Shown: in pieces, positions 1 to 6,363 of the stretch
Position numbering within the stretch: position 1 is the stretch's first letter
Layout: every line of letters starts with the position of its first letter
NCBI GenBank assembly: GCA_028865155.1
Contig: JAGWKW010000006.1
Span: 1-16,275, forward strand
Direction: 5' to 3'
Origin: Alphaproteobacteria bacterium
GTDB taxonomy: Bacteria > Pseudomonadota > Alphaproteobacteria > UBA9219
Length of the DNA: 16,275 bases
The notes under the pieces: model-generated
Told to the model about the DNA's origin: nothing
Databases searched by the model: none
Seen by the model: the letters and a program-made list of their open reading frames with translations, nothing else
Translations under genes and position numbers: made by a program

Positions 1-545
1 GGGCCCGGCAAAACATATCCGGCGGCCACGCCGTTGACGCGTACCTGCGGCGCGAAAGACTTCGCCATATTGCGCGTCAGCTCGGCAAGCCGTTCCTTGC
101 TCTTGCCGTAGGCGGAAAAAGCCGGCGGCGTCGGCGTGGCGTCGAGGATATTGACGATGACCCCGCGCTCCTTCGGCGGCAGATGGTCGCGAAACGCCTT
201 GCTCAGCAGGCGCGGCGCTTCGGCATTGACCGCCAAATGCCGCGACCCGTCCGGGTCTTGCGCATCCGGTTCGAACAAAGCCGCATTGTTAACCAGCGCA
301 TCGATCATGCCGATTTCCTCGGCCAGCGAAGGGATCAGCGCCTCGGCCAGACGCGGATCGGCTAGATCGATTTCGGCAAGGCACGCGCTGCGGCCCAGCG
401 CGTAAATGTCCTCGGCGGTTTTCTGCGCCTCGTCGCGCGCATGGTGATAATGGACGACGATATCCCATCCGTGCGCGGCGAGGTCGAGCGCGATAGCGCG
501 CCCGATGCGCCGCCCGCCACCGGTGACCAGAACCCAGCCGGTCAT
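1..545 (-). CDS. Pteridine-reductase-like short-chain dehydrogenase (SDR), 3' end cut by window
   Basis: This is an NAD(P)H-dependent Rossmann oxidoreductase of the SDR superfamily; 181 codons are visible and the C-terminus lies outside the window. The N-terminal cofactor motif is TGGGRRIG (residues 8-15), which fits the TGxxxRxG form of pteridine reductases (PTR1/FolM-like) rather than the usual TGxxxGxG. It is followed by HYHHARDEA (32-40), also PTR1-like, and NNA at 86-88. The catalytic region reads VNILD (131-135) then YGKSK (146-150), giving Tyr146 and Lys150. An Asp takes the usual catalytic Ser position, as in PTR1. The start ATG overlaps the folB stop by 4 bases (ATGA), so the two are probably translationally coupled. 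The pairing with folB suggests reduction of a pterin or folate (for example dihydromonapterin or dihydrofolate). The family is clear; the substrate is inferred. Confidence 0.85.
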   Translation of the reverse strand, partial: MTGWVLVTGGGRRIGRAIALDLAAHGWDIVVHYHHARDEAQKTAEDIYALGRSACLAEIDLADPRLAEALIPSLAEEIGMIDALVNNAALFEPDAQDPDGSRHLAVNAEAPRLLSKAFRDHLPPKERGVIVNILDATPTPPAFSAYGKSKERLAELTRNMAKSFAPQVRVNGVAAGYVLPG

Positions 546-928
546 GTCCGCACCCGCCGGACTTCGACGCCTGCGGCGATGCTGTCGGAAAAAATCTCCG
601 TTTTTTCGACACGCACGCGCACCACCATGACGCGCGGATTGGCGAAACAGAAATCGGCGACGCGTTCGGCCGCGAATTCGAGCAAATGGATATGGCCAAG
701 CCGCGGCAATTCATGCGTGATAAAGCTGTAAAGCGTATGGTTGTCGATGATGCGGTCGCGGCTTTTTTCGGTCGGGTCGGCAAAGTAGGTGTCCGGCGCA
801 TATTCGGCCTCGACCGACACGATAACCGGCTGCGGCCCGTCGAGCTCGTCCGGATTGATGCCGATCGGCAGCATGATGCGGCAATCGCGGATATAGACGA
901 ACGAATTCTGCTTGTGCCCCATCGTCAT
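542..928 (-). CDS. folB: Dihydroneopterin aldolase
   Basis: FolB cleaves 7,8-dihydroneopterin to 6-hydroxymethyl-7,8-dihydropterin and glycolaldehyde in cytosolic folate synthesis. The 128-residue product matches the family size (about 120). Family landmarks visible are the N-terminal strand and loop with PIGINPDE (21-28), DNHTLYSFI (62-70), the pterin-binding Glu84 in HLLEFAAERVADF (81-93), and the late catalytic lysine Lys109 in VRVEKTEIF (105-113). The ATG at 926-928 overlaps the trmJ stop in an ATGA; a second in-frame ATG two codons on is an alternative start. The gene's own stop overlaps the start of the following SDR in the same way. The folB-SDR pair looks like a small pterin unit riding at the end of a tRNA-modification transcript. 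Confidence 0.93.
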   Translation of the reverse strand: MTMGHKQNSFVYIRDCRIMLPIGINPDELDGPQPVIVSVEAEYAPDTYFADPTEKSRDRIIDNHTLYSFITHELPRLGHIHLLEFAAERVADFCFANPRVMVVRVRVEKTEIFSDSIAAGVEVRRVRT

Positions 929-1689
929 GCCTTATATTTTTCCCTGTTCGGATGCCCTTGCGCCAGCGCGGTCAGAACGCCGTGCCAGGTGCGGATTTCC
1001 TGTTCCGTCATCGTCGCGCGTTGCAGCATGTTTTGCAGGCTGCGCACCATGGTCGGGCGCATTTCCTCGGTTACGAAAAAGCCGCTTTCGTCGAGCGCGG
1101 TTTCGAGCCGGTGGAAGAAATTCAGATATTCCTCGCGCGTGGCGGGAACGCTGCCGCCGGTATGGAGATAATCGTCCGGCGTTTCGCTTTGCGCCTGATA
1201 CCAGTCATAGCCGATCAGCAGCACCGCCTGCGCGAGATTGAGCGACGGGTGTTCGGGGTTAAGCGGGATCGTGATCTTGGCGTTGGCCAGCACGATCTGG
1301 TCGTTGACCAACCCCGTCCGTTCACGCCCGAACATGACGCCGACTTTCTCGCCGCGCCCGGCACGCGCGATCATATCCGGAACGGCGGCGCGCGGTGTCA
1401 TGATCCGGTTGACCATGTCGTGATTGCGCCCGGTCGTGGCATAAATATAGTTCAAGTCCGCAATCGCTTCTTCGAGCGTGTCGAACAGCTTCGCGTTTTG
1501 CAGGATTTCATCAGCCCCCGATGACGCAGCCGCCATCCGGTTGCGGTGAACCTCCCCCAGCGGCCACGGGTCGCGCGGGTTGACGATGCGCATTTCCGTC
1601 AGGCCCGTGTTCATCATGGCGCGCGCCGCCATGCCGATATTCTCGACCAGCTGCGGTTCGACCAGAATGATGATGGGCGGCGTTTTCAT
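925..1689 (-). CDS. trmJ: tRNA (cytidine/uridine-2'-O)-methyltransferase TrmJ-type SPOUT enzyme
   Basis: This is a SPOUT-superfamily RNA 2'-O-methyltransferase of the TrmH/TrmJ group, which uses S-adenosylmethionine and, in the E. coli family member, modifies position 32 of tRNA. The 254-residue length fits (E. coli about 246). All three SPOUT motifs are visible. Motif 1 is VEPQLVENIGMAARAM (10-25) with the expected arginine at 23. Motif 2 is GVMFGRERTGL (117-127). Motif 3 is IPLNPEHPSLNLAQA (141-155), which forms the knotted cofactor site. The C-terminal third is the helical extension typical of TrmJ rather than TrmL. It couples to folB through an ATGA overlap. Its first 179 bases are overlapped, out of frame, by the reading frame of the preceding small gene. 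No strong Shine-Dalgarno sequence precedes the ATG, consistent with coupling. The target nucleotide is inferred from the family. Confidence 0.9.
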   Translation of the reverse strand: MKTPPIIILVEPQLVENIGMAARAMMNTGLTEMRIVNPRDPWPLGEVHRNRMAAASSGADEILQNAKLFDTLEEAIADLNYIYATTGRNHDMVNRIMTPRAAVPDMIARAGRGEKVGVMFGRERTGLVNDQIVLANAKITIPLNPEHPSLNLAQAVLLIGYDWYQAQSETPDDYLHTGGSVPATREEYLNFFHRLETALDESGFFVTEEMRPTMVRSLQNMLQRATMTEQEIRTWHGVLTALAQGHPNREKYKA

Positions 1690-2002
1690 GGCTTGGATTT
1701 ACCCGCGAAGACAGGGCCTTGTCAAAAGCTTCGCGCACGACGGGCAGGGCGCTTTCGAAGTCGCTGCCGGGCAGGTGGGCGGGAAAATCGGGCAAAACAT
1801 CGCCCAATTCGGGGGCAAGGGCCTTGCCGAAAGCCCTGACGAGGGCGGCGAAGGCGCTTTGCCCCTCGCCGATTTCCATTCGGTCCGTGCCGTTCACCTG
1901 TAGAACCAGAACGACCTGATGCGGGGAGAAATCGGGCAAGCCGGAAGCGTTTTGCGGGGCGAATTCCTGCTGGTGGCGGCTGCGGACGATAGAGACGGAC
2001 AT
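1511..2002 (-). CDS. Unrecognised small protein, reading frame running deep into trmJ
   Basis: The ATG at 2000-2002 has a good Shine-Dalgarno sequence (AAAGGA, 2009-2014, six bases upstream), and codons down to about 1700 look genuinely coding for this genome (GTC, ATC, CGC, GGC, GCC preferred). I do not recognise the product. The first roughly 100 residues are soluble-looking, with a hydrophobic strand VVLVLQVNG (34-42) and an alternating helical stretch rich in Ala, Phe and acidic residues. No stop occurs before trmJ, so the frame continues 179 bases into that gene to a stop at 1511; those last residues (His/Gly/Arg-rich) look like a shadow of trmJ. A TAA in another frame at 1699-1701, ten bases before the trmJ ATG, is where a compact operon would be expected to end this gene, so a small indel or recent loss of the stop is possible. 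The 5' part is likely real; the 3' end is uncertain. Confidence 0.55.
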   Translation of the reverse strand: MSVSIVRSRHQQEFAPQNASGLPDFSPHQVVLVLQVNGTDRMEIGEGQSAFAALVRAFGKALAPELGDVLPDFPAHLPGSDFESALPVVREAFDKALSSRVNPSHENAAHHHSGRTAAGREYRHGGARHDEHGPDGNAHRQPARPVAAGGGSPQPDGGCVIGG

Positions 2003-2063
2003 AGAAATTCCTTTGTGGAAATGAATGATTAAAACCGGCAATTTAGGATGAGGCGCGTATATG

Positions 2064-2081
2064 TTCCTGCTTACGCAGGAA
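2064..2081. repeat. REP-like perfect palindrome
   Basis: TTCCTGC, a TTAC loop and GCAGGAA form a perfect 7-bp stem. On the minus strand it reads ATTCCTGC-GTAA-GCAGGAA, the ATTCC...GGAAT design of short interspersed palindromes common in alphaproteobacteria. It is a solitary copy between cysS and the following gene. The outer arms resemble the hairpins of the element at 8467-8953 in design but not in inner sequence. Confidence 0.5.
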
Positions 2082-2175
2082 TAATAATGCCGCCGATAAT
2101 GATCGCGGCAGGCGCAAAAACCCGCGCCGCAATGGCGGCGTTCGTGAAACGGGTTTGTGCGGAAAAGGTACGCAT
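2071..2175 (-). CDS. Possible 34-residue hydrophobic peptide (doubtful)
   Basis: An ATG at 2173-2175 opens a 34-codon frame with coding-like third positions and a product ending in a hydrophobic run, AAIIIGGIIIPA, that could span a membrane. The stop lies in the loop of the REP-like palindrome. There is no convincing ribosome binding site, and the frame overlaps a terminator-like hairpin, so this may be chance. It could also be the remnant of a longer gene cut off by the palindrome. Confidence 0.2.
   Translation of the reverse strand: MRTFSAQTRFTNAAIAARVFAPAAIIIGGIIIPA
2116..2156 (-). terminator. Possible intrinsic terminator downstream of cysS
   Basis: Inner arms CGCCGC (2125-2130) and GCGGCG (2135-2140) form a six-pair stem with a 4-base loop. 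Outer arms AAACCCG (2118-2124) and CGGGTTT (2150-2156) can also pair across a 9-base bulge. On the minus strand the structure runs into TTTTT (complement of 2116-2120). It lies 75 bases past the cysS stop, a reasonable place to end the gltX-cysS transcript. The bulge makes the call tentative. Confidence 0.35.
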
Positions 2176-2230
2176 GGCGCGACCATATCAAACGGCGCGC
2201 CGCCAAGTAAAGGGGAAAAGAATTTTTAGC

Positions 2231-3685
2231 CTAGCTGCGCCGCCATGTCGTGCCGCCGGGGCCGTCTTCGAGAATGACGCCCTGCGCGGCGAGCGCGTCG
2301 CGGATGCGGTCGGACTCGGCATAATCCTTGGCCTTGCGCGCGGCGAGGCGGGCTTCGATCTGCTGTTCGATCTCCGCATCCGTCGGGCCGGATTGTCCGG
2401 CAGGTTGCCATTTGCGCCAAGCTTCGGGGGGGTGTTGTAGTAAGCCCAATGCCATGCCTGCACTTAAAATCTTTGCTTTGAATGTTGCAATATTTGCAGG
2501 ATTTGCAGGGTAGTTGTTCGGGCAGCCGATCTTAAAAGCAGGATTCTCTGGCTCTTCGAAAAGAAAGGCTGCGTTAAGTTGATTCACTAGCTGGTCAATG
2601 TAAGCAATAGCCGAAGGTGTATTTAAGTCGTCACATAGGGCGCGTTTGCATTCATCATTGGATAAAACAGTTTTTGTTTCTGATGTTATCTTGTCCGCCT
2701 CATATAGTGCATTATACCAACGATCAAGTTTTGCTTTTGCGTTTTGAAGAGACTCCAAAGAAAAGTCCAATGGCTGCCGGTAATGGCCCATAAGCAATGC
2801 AAGCCGCAATGCTTCGCCAGGGGCGTGAACCAGCAAATCGCGCACGGTAAAAAAGTTGCCGAGCGACTTCGACATCTTGTCGGCATTGACGGTCAGAAAG
2901 CCGTTATGCACCCAGTAACGCGCCAAAGGCGCGCCGCCATGCGCGCAACGGCTTTGCGCGATTTCGTTTTCGTGATGCGGGAAGATCAAATCCAGCCCGC
3001 CGCCGTGAATGTCGAAAGTTTCGCCAAGGTTCTTTTCGCCCATCGCCGAGCATTCGATATGCCAGCCCGGACGCCCGCGTCCCCACGGGCTGTCCCAACC
3101 CGGCTGATCCGGTGTGCTGGGCTTCCACAACACGAAATCGGCGGCGTCTTTTTTATAAGGTGCTATATCGACGCGCGCGCCCGCGACCAGTTCTTTGTGC
3201 GGCAGGCGAGATAATTGCCCATAATCCTTCATCGACGGCACGTTGAACAGAACATGCCCGTCGGCGGCATAAGCGTGGCCCTTTTCGACCAGCGTGGCGA
3301 TCATCGCGATCATCGCGTCGATATATTCCGTCGCGCGCGGCTCTATCGTCGGGGGCAGGGCATTCAGCGCGCCCATATCTTCATGGAAAGCTTGCGCCGT
3401 GCGCTTGGTCAAATCGGCGATGCTTTCGCCGCTTTCCTTCGACCGCGCGATGATCTTGTCGTCGATGTCGGTGATGTTGCGGACATAGGTGACGTGATCC
3501 TGCCCGTATAAACGTTGCAGCAGCCGGAACAGAACGTCAAAAACGACGACGGGCCGCGCATTGCCCAGATGGGCAAAATCGTAAACCGTCGGGCCGCAGA
3601 CATACATGCGGACATTGCTCCTGTCGATCGGTTCGAACTTTTCCTTTTGCCGGGTCAGCGTGTTGTGGAGATAAAGCTCGCTCAT
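2231..3685 (-). CDS. cysS: Cysteinyl-tRNA synthetase
   Basis: CysRS is a class Ia aminoacyl-tRNA synthetase that charges tRNA-Cys in the cytosol. The product is 484 residues (E. coli 461). The signature HLGN (39-42, the HIGH motif) and KMSKS (270-274) are intact. The zinc site is complete: Cys30 in YVCGPTVYD, Cys212 in GWHIECS, His237 and Glu241 in FPHHENE. The ATG at 3683-3685 overlaps the gltX stop (ATGA), so the two synthetases are coupled; the open frame extends further upstream but only as a shadow of gltX. The region after KMSKS (about residues 305-415, positions 2440-2770) is strikingly AT-rich and includes an unusual Asn/Pro-rich stretch near 380-400 ([20 protein letters not shown]), while the C-terminal end returns to normal composition. 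The reading frame is intact throughout, so the enzyme is probably functional. Confidence 0.97.
   Translation of the reverse strand: MSELYLHNTLTRQKEKFEPIDRSNVRMYVCGPTVYDFAHLGNARPVVVFDVLFRLLQRLYGQDHVTYVRNITDIDDKIIARSKESGESIADLTKRTAQAFHEDMGALNALPPTIEPRATEYIDAMIAMIATLVEKGHAYAADGHVLFNVPSMKDYGQLSRLPHKELVAGARVDIAPYKKDAADFVLWKPSTPDQPGWDSPWGRGRPGWHIECSAMGEKNLGETFDIHGGGLDLIFPHHENEIAQSRCAHGGAPLARYWVHNGFLTVNADKMSKSLGNFFTVRDLLVHAPGEALRLALLMGHYRQPLDFSLESLQNAKAKLDRWYNALYEADKITSETKTVLSNDECKRALCDDLNTPSAIAYIDQLVNQLNAAFLFEEPENPAFKIGCPNNYPANPANIATFKAKILSAGMALGLLQHPPEAWRKWQPAGQSGPTDAEIEQQIEARLAARKAKDYAESDRIRDALAAQGVILEDGPGGTTWRRS
2440..2770. other. AT-rich compositional island inside cysS
   Basis: Two 60-base lines counted here (2461-2520 and 2641-2700) have 22 and 23 G+C, about 37-38%. 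In the same gene, 3001-3060 has 31 and 3061-3120 has 46 of 60. The patch covers the helical domain between KMSKS and the C-terminal end, keeps the frame, and has fairly abrupt edges. It looks like a segment acquired by recombination or evolving under different constraint. Confidence 0.7.
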
Positions 3686-5028
3686 GCCGCTTTCCCGGCC
3701 AGAAGATCGCGGGTGCGTTTTTCGCCGATCATGGGCAGCAGGAATTTCATTTCCGGCCCGTGTTCGTGCGCGGTCAGCGCGAGCCGCAATGGCATGAACA
3801 GATCCTTGCCCTTGCGCCCGGTTTTTTCCTTCACCTTGCCCGTCCATTCCTGCCATGTGTCGCCGTTCCACGCGCCGGAGGGCAGGGCGCTGGCCGCTTC
3901 GGCCAGAAACGTGGAATCCGCGACAACAGGGGTCACAGGGCCGCGCACGACCTGCCACCATTCCCGGACGTCGCTCAAAACCGCGATATTGGCGCGCGCG
4001 ACGTTCCAGAAAGCTTTATCCGCGCCATCCATTCCCATCGCCGCGAGCCGGTCGCGCACGGCTTCAAACGGCGTGATGTGCAGGATTTTCGCATTCAACG
4101 ATTTCAACTCTTCCAGATCGAATTTCGGCGTCGAATGCGAAATTTTGCCGAAATCGAATTCCGCCGCCAATTCGTCTAAAGTCAAACGCGGCGCAATCGC
4201 TTCCGACGTGCCAAGCTTGGCCAGCAGCGAATTGATCGCCATCGGTTCCACTTCCATTTCGTCGCGCATACTCGCGATGGACAGGGTTCCCAGACGCTTG
4301 CTCATCTCGATTCCATTCGCGCTGACGATCAACGGCATATGCGCGAAGACGGGCGGCGGCGCGTCCGTTATCGCCTGCCATATCTGAATCTGCACGGCGG
4401 TATTGGTGACATGGTCTTCGCCGCGAATGATATGCGTGGTCTTGTCGTCGATATCGTCCACGACCGAGCAGAATGTATAAAGCGGCACGCCATCCTCGCG
4501 CACCAGAACCGGGTCGGAAATCGCCGACGCCGGATAGGCCTTATGCCCCTGTATCAAATCGTCCCACACGACATCCGCATGGTTCAGCTTGAACCGCCAA
4601 TGCGGTTTGCGGCCCTTGGCTTCCAACGACGCCCGATCCGCGTCGGTCAGTTTGAGCGCAGCGCGGTCATAGACGGGCGGCAACCCGCGTCCCAACTGCG
4701 TCTTGCGTTTTAGGTCAAGCTCGGCCTGCGTTTCATAACAGGCATAGACGCGGCCAGATACTTTCAACGTTTCCAAAACTTCCGCATAACGCGCGACGCG
4801 ATCCGACTGCCGCCCGAAACTGTCCCATGTCAGGCCGAGCCATGTCAGGTCGCGTTCGATGGCGGCGGCGAATTCGGGGGTCGAGCGCGTGCCGTCGGTA
4901 TCGTCGAGCCGCAGCATGAATTTGCCGCCGTTTTTGCGGGCGAACAGAAAATTAAACAAAGCCGCACGGATATTGCCGATATGCAGCAATCCGGTGGGTG
5001 AAGGTGCGATGCGAACATTAACTGTCAT
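3682..5028 (-). CDS. gltX: Glutamyl-tRNA synthetase (GltX family)
   Basis: This class Ib aminoacyl-tRNA synthetase activates glutamate and charges tRNA-Glu (and in many alphaproteobacteria tRNA-Gln, later amidated by GatCAB). The product is 448 residues (family about 450-490). [12 protein letters not shown] (8-19) holds the HIGH motif and [10 protein letters not shown] (242-251) is the KMSKS loop. Other hallmarks are RLDDTD (40-45) and [13 protein letters not shown] (199-211) in the active-site domain. The zinc-binding cysteines of E. coli GluRS are missing: the equivalent of the CxC reads ACYE (96-99), so this belongs to the zinc-free type. Alphaproteobacteria often carry two GltX paralogues with different tRNA preference; the sequence alone does not tell me which this is. 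It is the first visible gene of the minus-strand transcript and is coupled to cysS. Confidence 0.95.
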   Translation of the reverse strand: MTVNVRIAPSPTGLLHIGNIRAALFNFLFARKNGGKFMLRLDDTDGTRSTPEFAAAIERDLTWLGLTWDSFGRQSDRVARYAEVLETLKVSGRVYACYETQAELDLKRKTQLGRGLPPVYDRAALKLTDADRASLEAKGRKPHWRFKLNHADVVWDDLIQGHKAYPASAISDPVLVREDGVPLYTFCSVVDDIDDKTTHIIRGEDHVTNTAVQIQIWQAITDAPPPVFAHMPLIVSANGIEMSKRLGTLSIASMRDEMEVEPMAINSLLAKLGTSEAIAPRLTLDELAAEFDFGKISHSTPKFDLEELKSLNAKILHITPFEAVRDRLAAMGMDGADKAFWNVARANIAVLSDVREWWQVVRGPVTPVVADSTFLAEAASALPSGAWNGDTWQEWTGKVKEKTGRKGKDLFMPLRLALTAHEHGPEMKFLLPMIGEKRTRDLLAGKAA

Positions 5029-5079
5029 GGCTTTGTTTTAGCAGGATTTTTTGCGGAGCCAATGAAAATAATAAGGGGT

Positions 5080-5108
5080 TTGGGACGACTCACGGCTTCT
5101 TTTATACT
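5080..5108 (+). promoter_or_regulatory. Candidate sigma-70 promoter for the first pseudo-receiver gene
   Basis: TTGGGA (5080-5085), a 17-base spacer and TATACT (5103-5108) give a near-consensus pair. Transcription would begin around 5115, leaving about a 40-base leader before the ATG at 5155. This argues against the longer in-frame start at 5062. Confidence 0.45.
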
Positions 5109-5154
5109 TACTTGGTTTCTGGGGTCTTTGTATGACGAAAGGATTGTAGCGGAT

Positions 5155-5697
5155 ATGAAAATTTTATTCATCGGCCTCAATTGTGAACAAAATGGGCCAT
5201 TAATCGAAAATTGCAAGAATATGCTGCGGGACGCGCATTTATGGTGGGATGCGACCGGAAGCTTCGAATGCCATTCATTGCATGAAGCGCGAGATAGCGA
5301 CCTTGGCGACCGTTTGCACGAGTTCGACCTCGTCATCGCCGGACCCCAGAAGGAGGGGCAAACAGTCTCCAATGCGGATATTCTCGGCAAGAAGTTTACC
5401 GATAAACTCGCTTTTTCCGGCTTGCCCATTCTGGTGCTTTATGAGGGGGCGGCTTATGAGCGGGATTATGGCCTTCCAGGAAGCAGCCCAAGCTACAGTC
5501 TTTTTCATGTCAAAGGCGGCGTCATCGATTTTCCGGTCGAACTAATGTCCATGACGAGAGAAAAGATCGTAACTCGCATCGAAGGAGGGCGGGGAGGGAA
5601 AAGGCATAGCGGAGTTGTTCTTCAGCTCTTTCCTTCGCGCTCGGGTAGCGCCGTTCGACAGTATACGGGAGGGAAGCAAGGGGTGCCAAACCTTTGA
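5155..5697 (+). CDS. Receiver-like (CheY-fold) protein lacking the phospho-acceptor Asp, copy A
   Basis: I do not recognise a named family, but the layout resembles a response-regulator receiver domain. There is a first strand MKILFIGLN (1-9), a middle strand FDLVIAG (about 57-63), a fourth strand LPILVLYEG (about 90-98), and a lysine followed by GG where receivers have Lys-Pro. The position expected to carry the phosphorylated Asp is Ala in VIAG, and the acidic pair after strand 1 is absent. The ATG at 5155 was chosen because the fold begins there and a promoter sits just upstream; the frame is open back to 5062. The product is 180 residues. From about residue 142 on it turns Gly/Arg/Ser-rich with no fold character, and the DNA there is readable on the other strand, so the tail may derive from an inserted repeat. 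No kinase or output domain is attached. Copy B at 5798 shares the FxxVxIAG-xxxEG and LPIxV patterns, suggesting tandem duplication. Confidence 0.6.
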   Translation: MKILFIGLNCEQNGPLIENCKNMLRDAHLWWDATGSFECHSLHEARDSDLGDRLHEFDLVIAGPQKEGQTVSNADILGKKFTDKLAFSGLPILVLYEGAAYERDYGLPGSSPSYSLFHVKGGVIDFPVELMSMTREKIVTRIEGGRGGKRHSGVVLQLFPSRSGSAVRQYTGGKQGVPNL

Positions 5698-5728
5698 ATC
5701 CCATATGCAAGTAAAACGGACAAGAATT

Positions 5729-5757
5729 TTCAAAAACATCTTTTTTTCTGCTAATCT
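5729..5757 (+). promoter_or_regulatory. Candidate promoter for the second pseudo-receiver gene
   Basis: TTCAAA (5729-5734), a 17-base spacer and TAATCT (5752-5757), the latter preceded by TG to make an extended -10 (TGcTAATCT). It lies just before the chosen start of copy B, supporting a start at 5777 or 5798 and separate transcription from copy A. Confidence 0.35.
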
Positions 5758-5797
5758 TCGCGCCATTCAAGCTGAAATGTTTTTTTGGACAGAAGCA

Positions 5798-6325
5798 ATG
5801 GGAAATGCAAACCGGGAAAAAATCGTAGACGATAGCTTGTTTGACGAGCTTCAAGGCAGGGATGTCTTGCTGCTTGCCGGGAATTCCTTAAAAAAATCGA
5901 CGCAAGACATGCTGGAACATTGCGGTATGACCGTCCATTGCCGCGATATCTACAAAGATGCCGCCAGAGCCATGGGTAAGTTCGGCAACGATATATCGCT
6001 GGTCTTCATTGCCGGCGGTTTTTCGGAAGGGTATTGGGGCGACAGGGATATGTTCCACGATGCGACCGTCGAATTCGTCAAAATGCTGCGCGAGCAATCC
6101 TGTTTCGAAAATTTGCCCATCGCTGTCAGCGTGAACGTAAAAGATGATAGAGCCTTTGCGGGGTTAAATATTATTCAAGTGGAAAAGCCCGTCGGGCTTG
6201 TCCAACTTAAGGACATGCTGAAAGCGGCAAGAGATTGCGGTATGTGCGACGGCGGATGGGGAAAAAAGCCTGCCCGTATTCGTTCGCTTTTCCCAAGGCT
6301 GCGTGTTGCCGCTCTTGGCACCTGA
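5798..6325 (+). CDS. Receiver-like (CheY-fold) protein lacking the phospho-acceptor Asp, copy B
   Basis: This 175-residue protein has a clearer receiver pattern than its neighbour: strand 1 DVLLLAGNS (about 22-30), an amphipathic helix, strand 3 ISLVFIAGGFSEG (about 65-77), strand 4 ENLPIAVSV, and VEKPV near 135, matching the conserved Lys-Pro of receivers before the last helix LKDMLKAARDCG. The site of the phospho-Asp is Ala in FIAGG and the strand-1 acidic pocket is missing, so phosphotransfer is unlikely; it is a pseudo-receiver, perhaps a protein-interaction module. The ATG at 5798 was chosen by fold start and promoter; the ATG at 5777 is an alternative, and the frame is open back to 5615 with sequence that looks non-coding. 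The gene ends 38 bases before uvrB. Function unknown; the link to DNA repair is by position only. Confidence 0.65.
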   Translation: MGNANREKIVDDSLFDELQGRDVLLLAGNSLKKSTQDMLEHCGMTVHCRDIYKDAARAMGKFGNDISLVFIAGGFSEGYWGDRDMFHDATVEFVKMLREQSCFENLPIAVSVNVKDDRAFAGLNIIQVEKPVGLVQLKDMLKAARDCGMCDGGWGKKPARIRSLFPRLRVAALGT

Positions 6326-6328
6326 CCG

Positions 6329-6363
6329 TTGTTTTTTCGCAGCATAGGCCTATATCATAGGCC
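6329..6363 (+). promoter_or_regulatory. Candidate uvrB promoter with direct repeats abutting the start codon
   Basis: TTGTTT (6329-6334), a 16-base spacer and TATATC (6351-6356) form a possible promoter. CATAGGCC occurs twice as a direct repeat (6343-6350 and 6356-6363), the second copy ending against the ATG. Initiation would fall at or next to the start codon, implying a nearly leaderless mRNA. No alphaproteobacterial LexA box (GTTC-N7-GTTC) was found in the preceding 100 bases. Confidence 0.3.

Noticed and set aside
3686..3961. Extension of the cysS reading frame upstream by 92 codons
   Set aside because: This is a shadow of the end of gltX; CysRS proteins begin at about the ATG 3685, which forms an ATGA overlap.
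5029..5079. A promoter for gltX in the divergent gap (TTGGCT-16-TAAAAC on the minus strand)
   Set aside because: The proposed -10 lies only a few bases before the ATG and the match is poor; not reported as a feature.
5062..5154. Longer N-terminus for pseudo-receiver A starting at 5062
   Set aside because: A promoter candidate (5080-5108) lies inside this stretch, and the fold begins at the ATG 5155.
6260..6363. LexA (SOS) box before uvrB
   Set aside because: No GTTC-N7-GTTC or close variant is present in this stretch.
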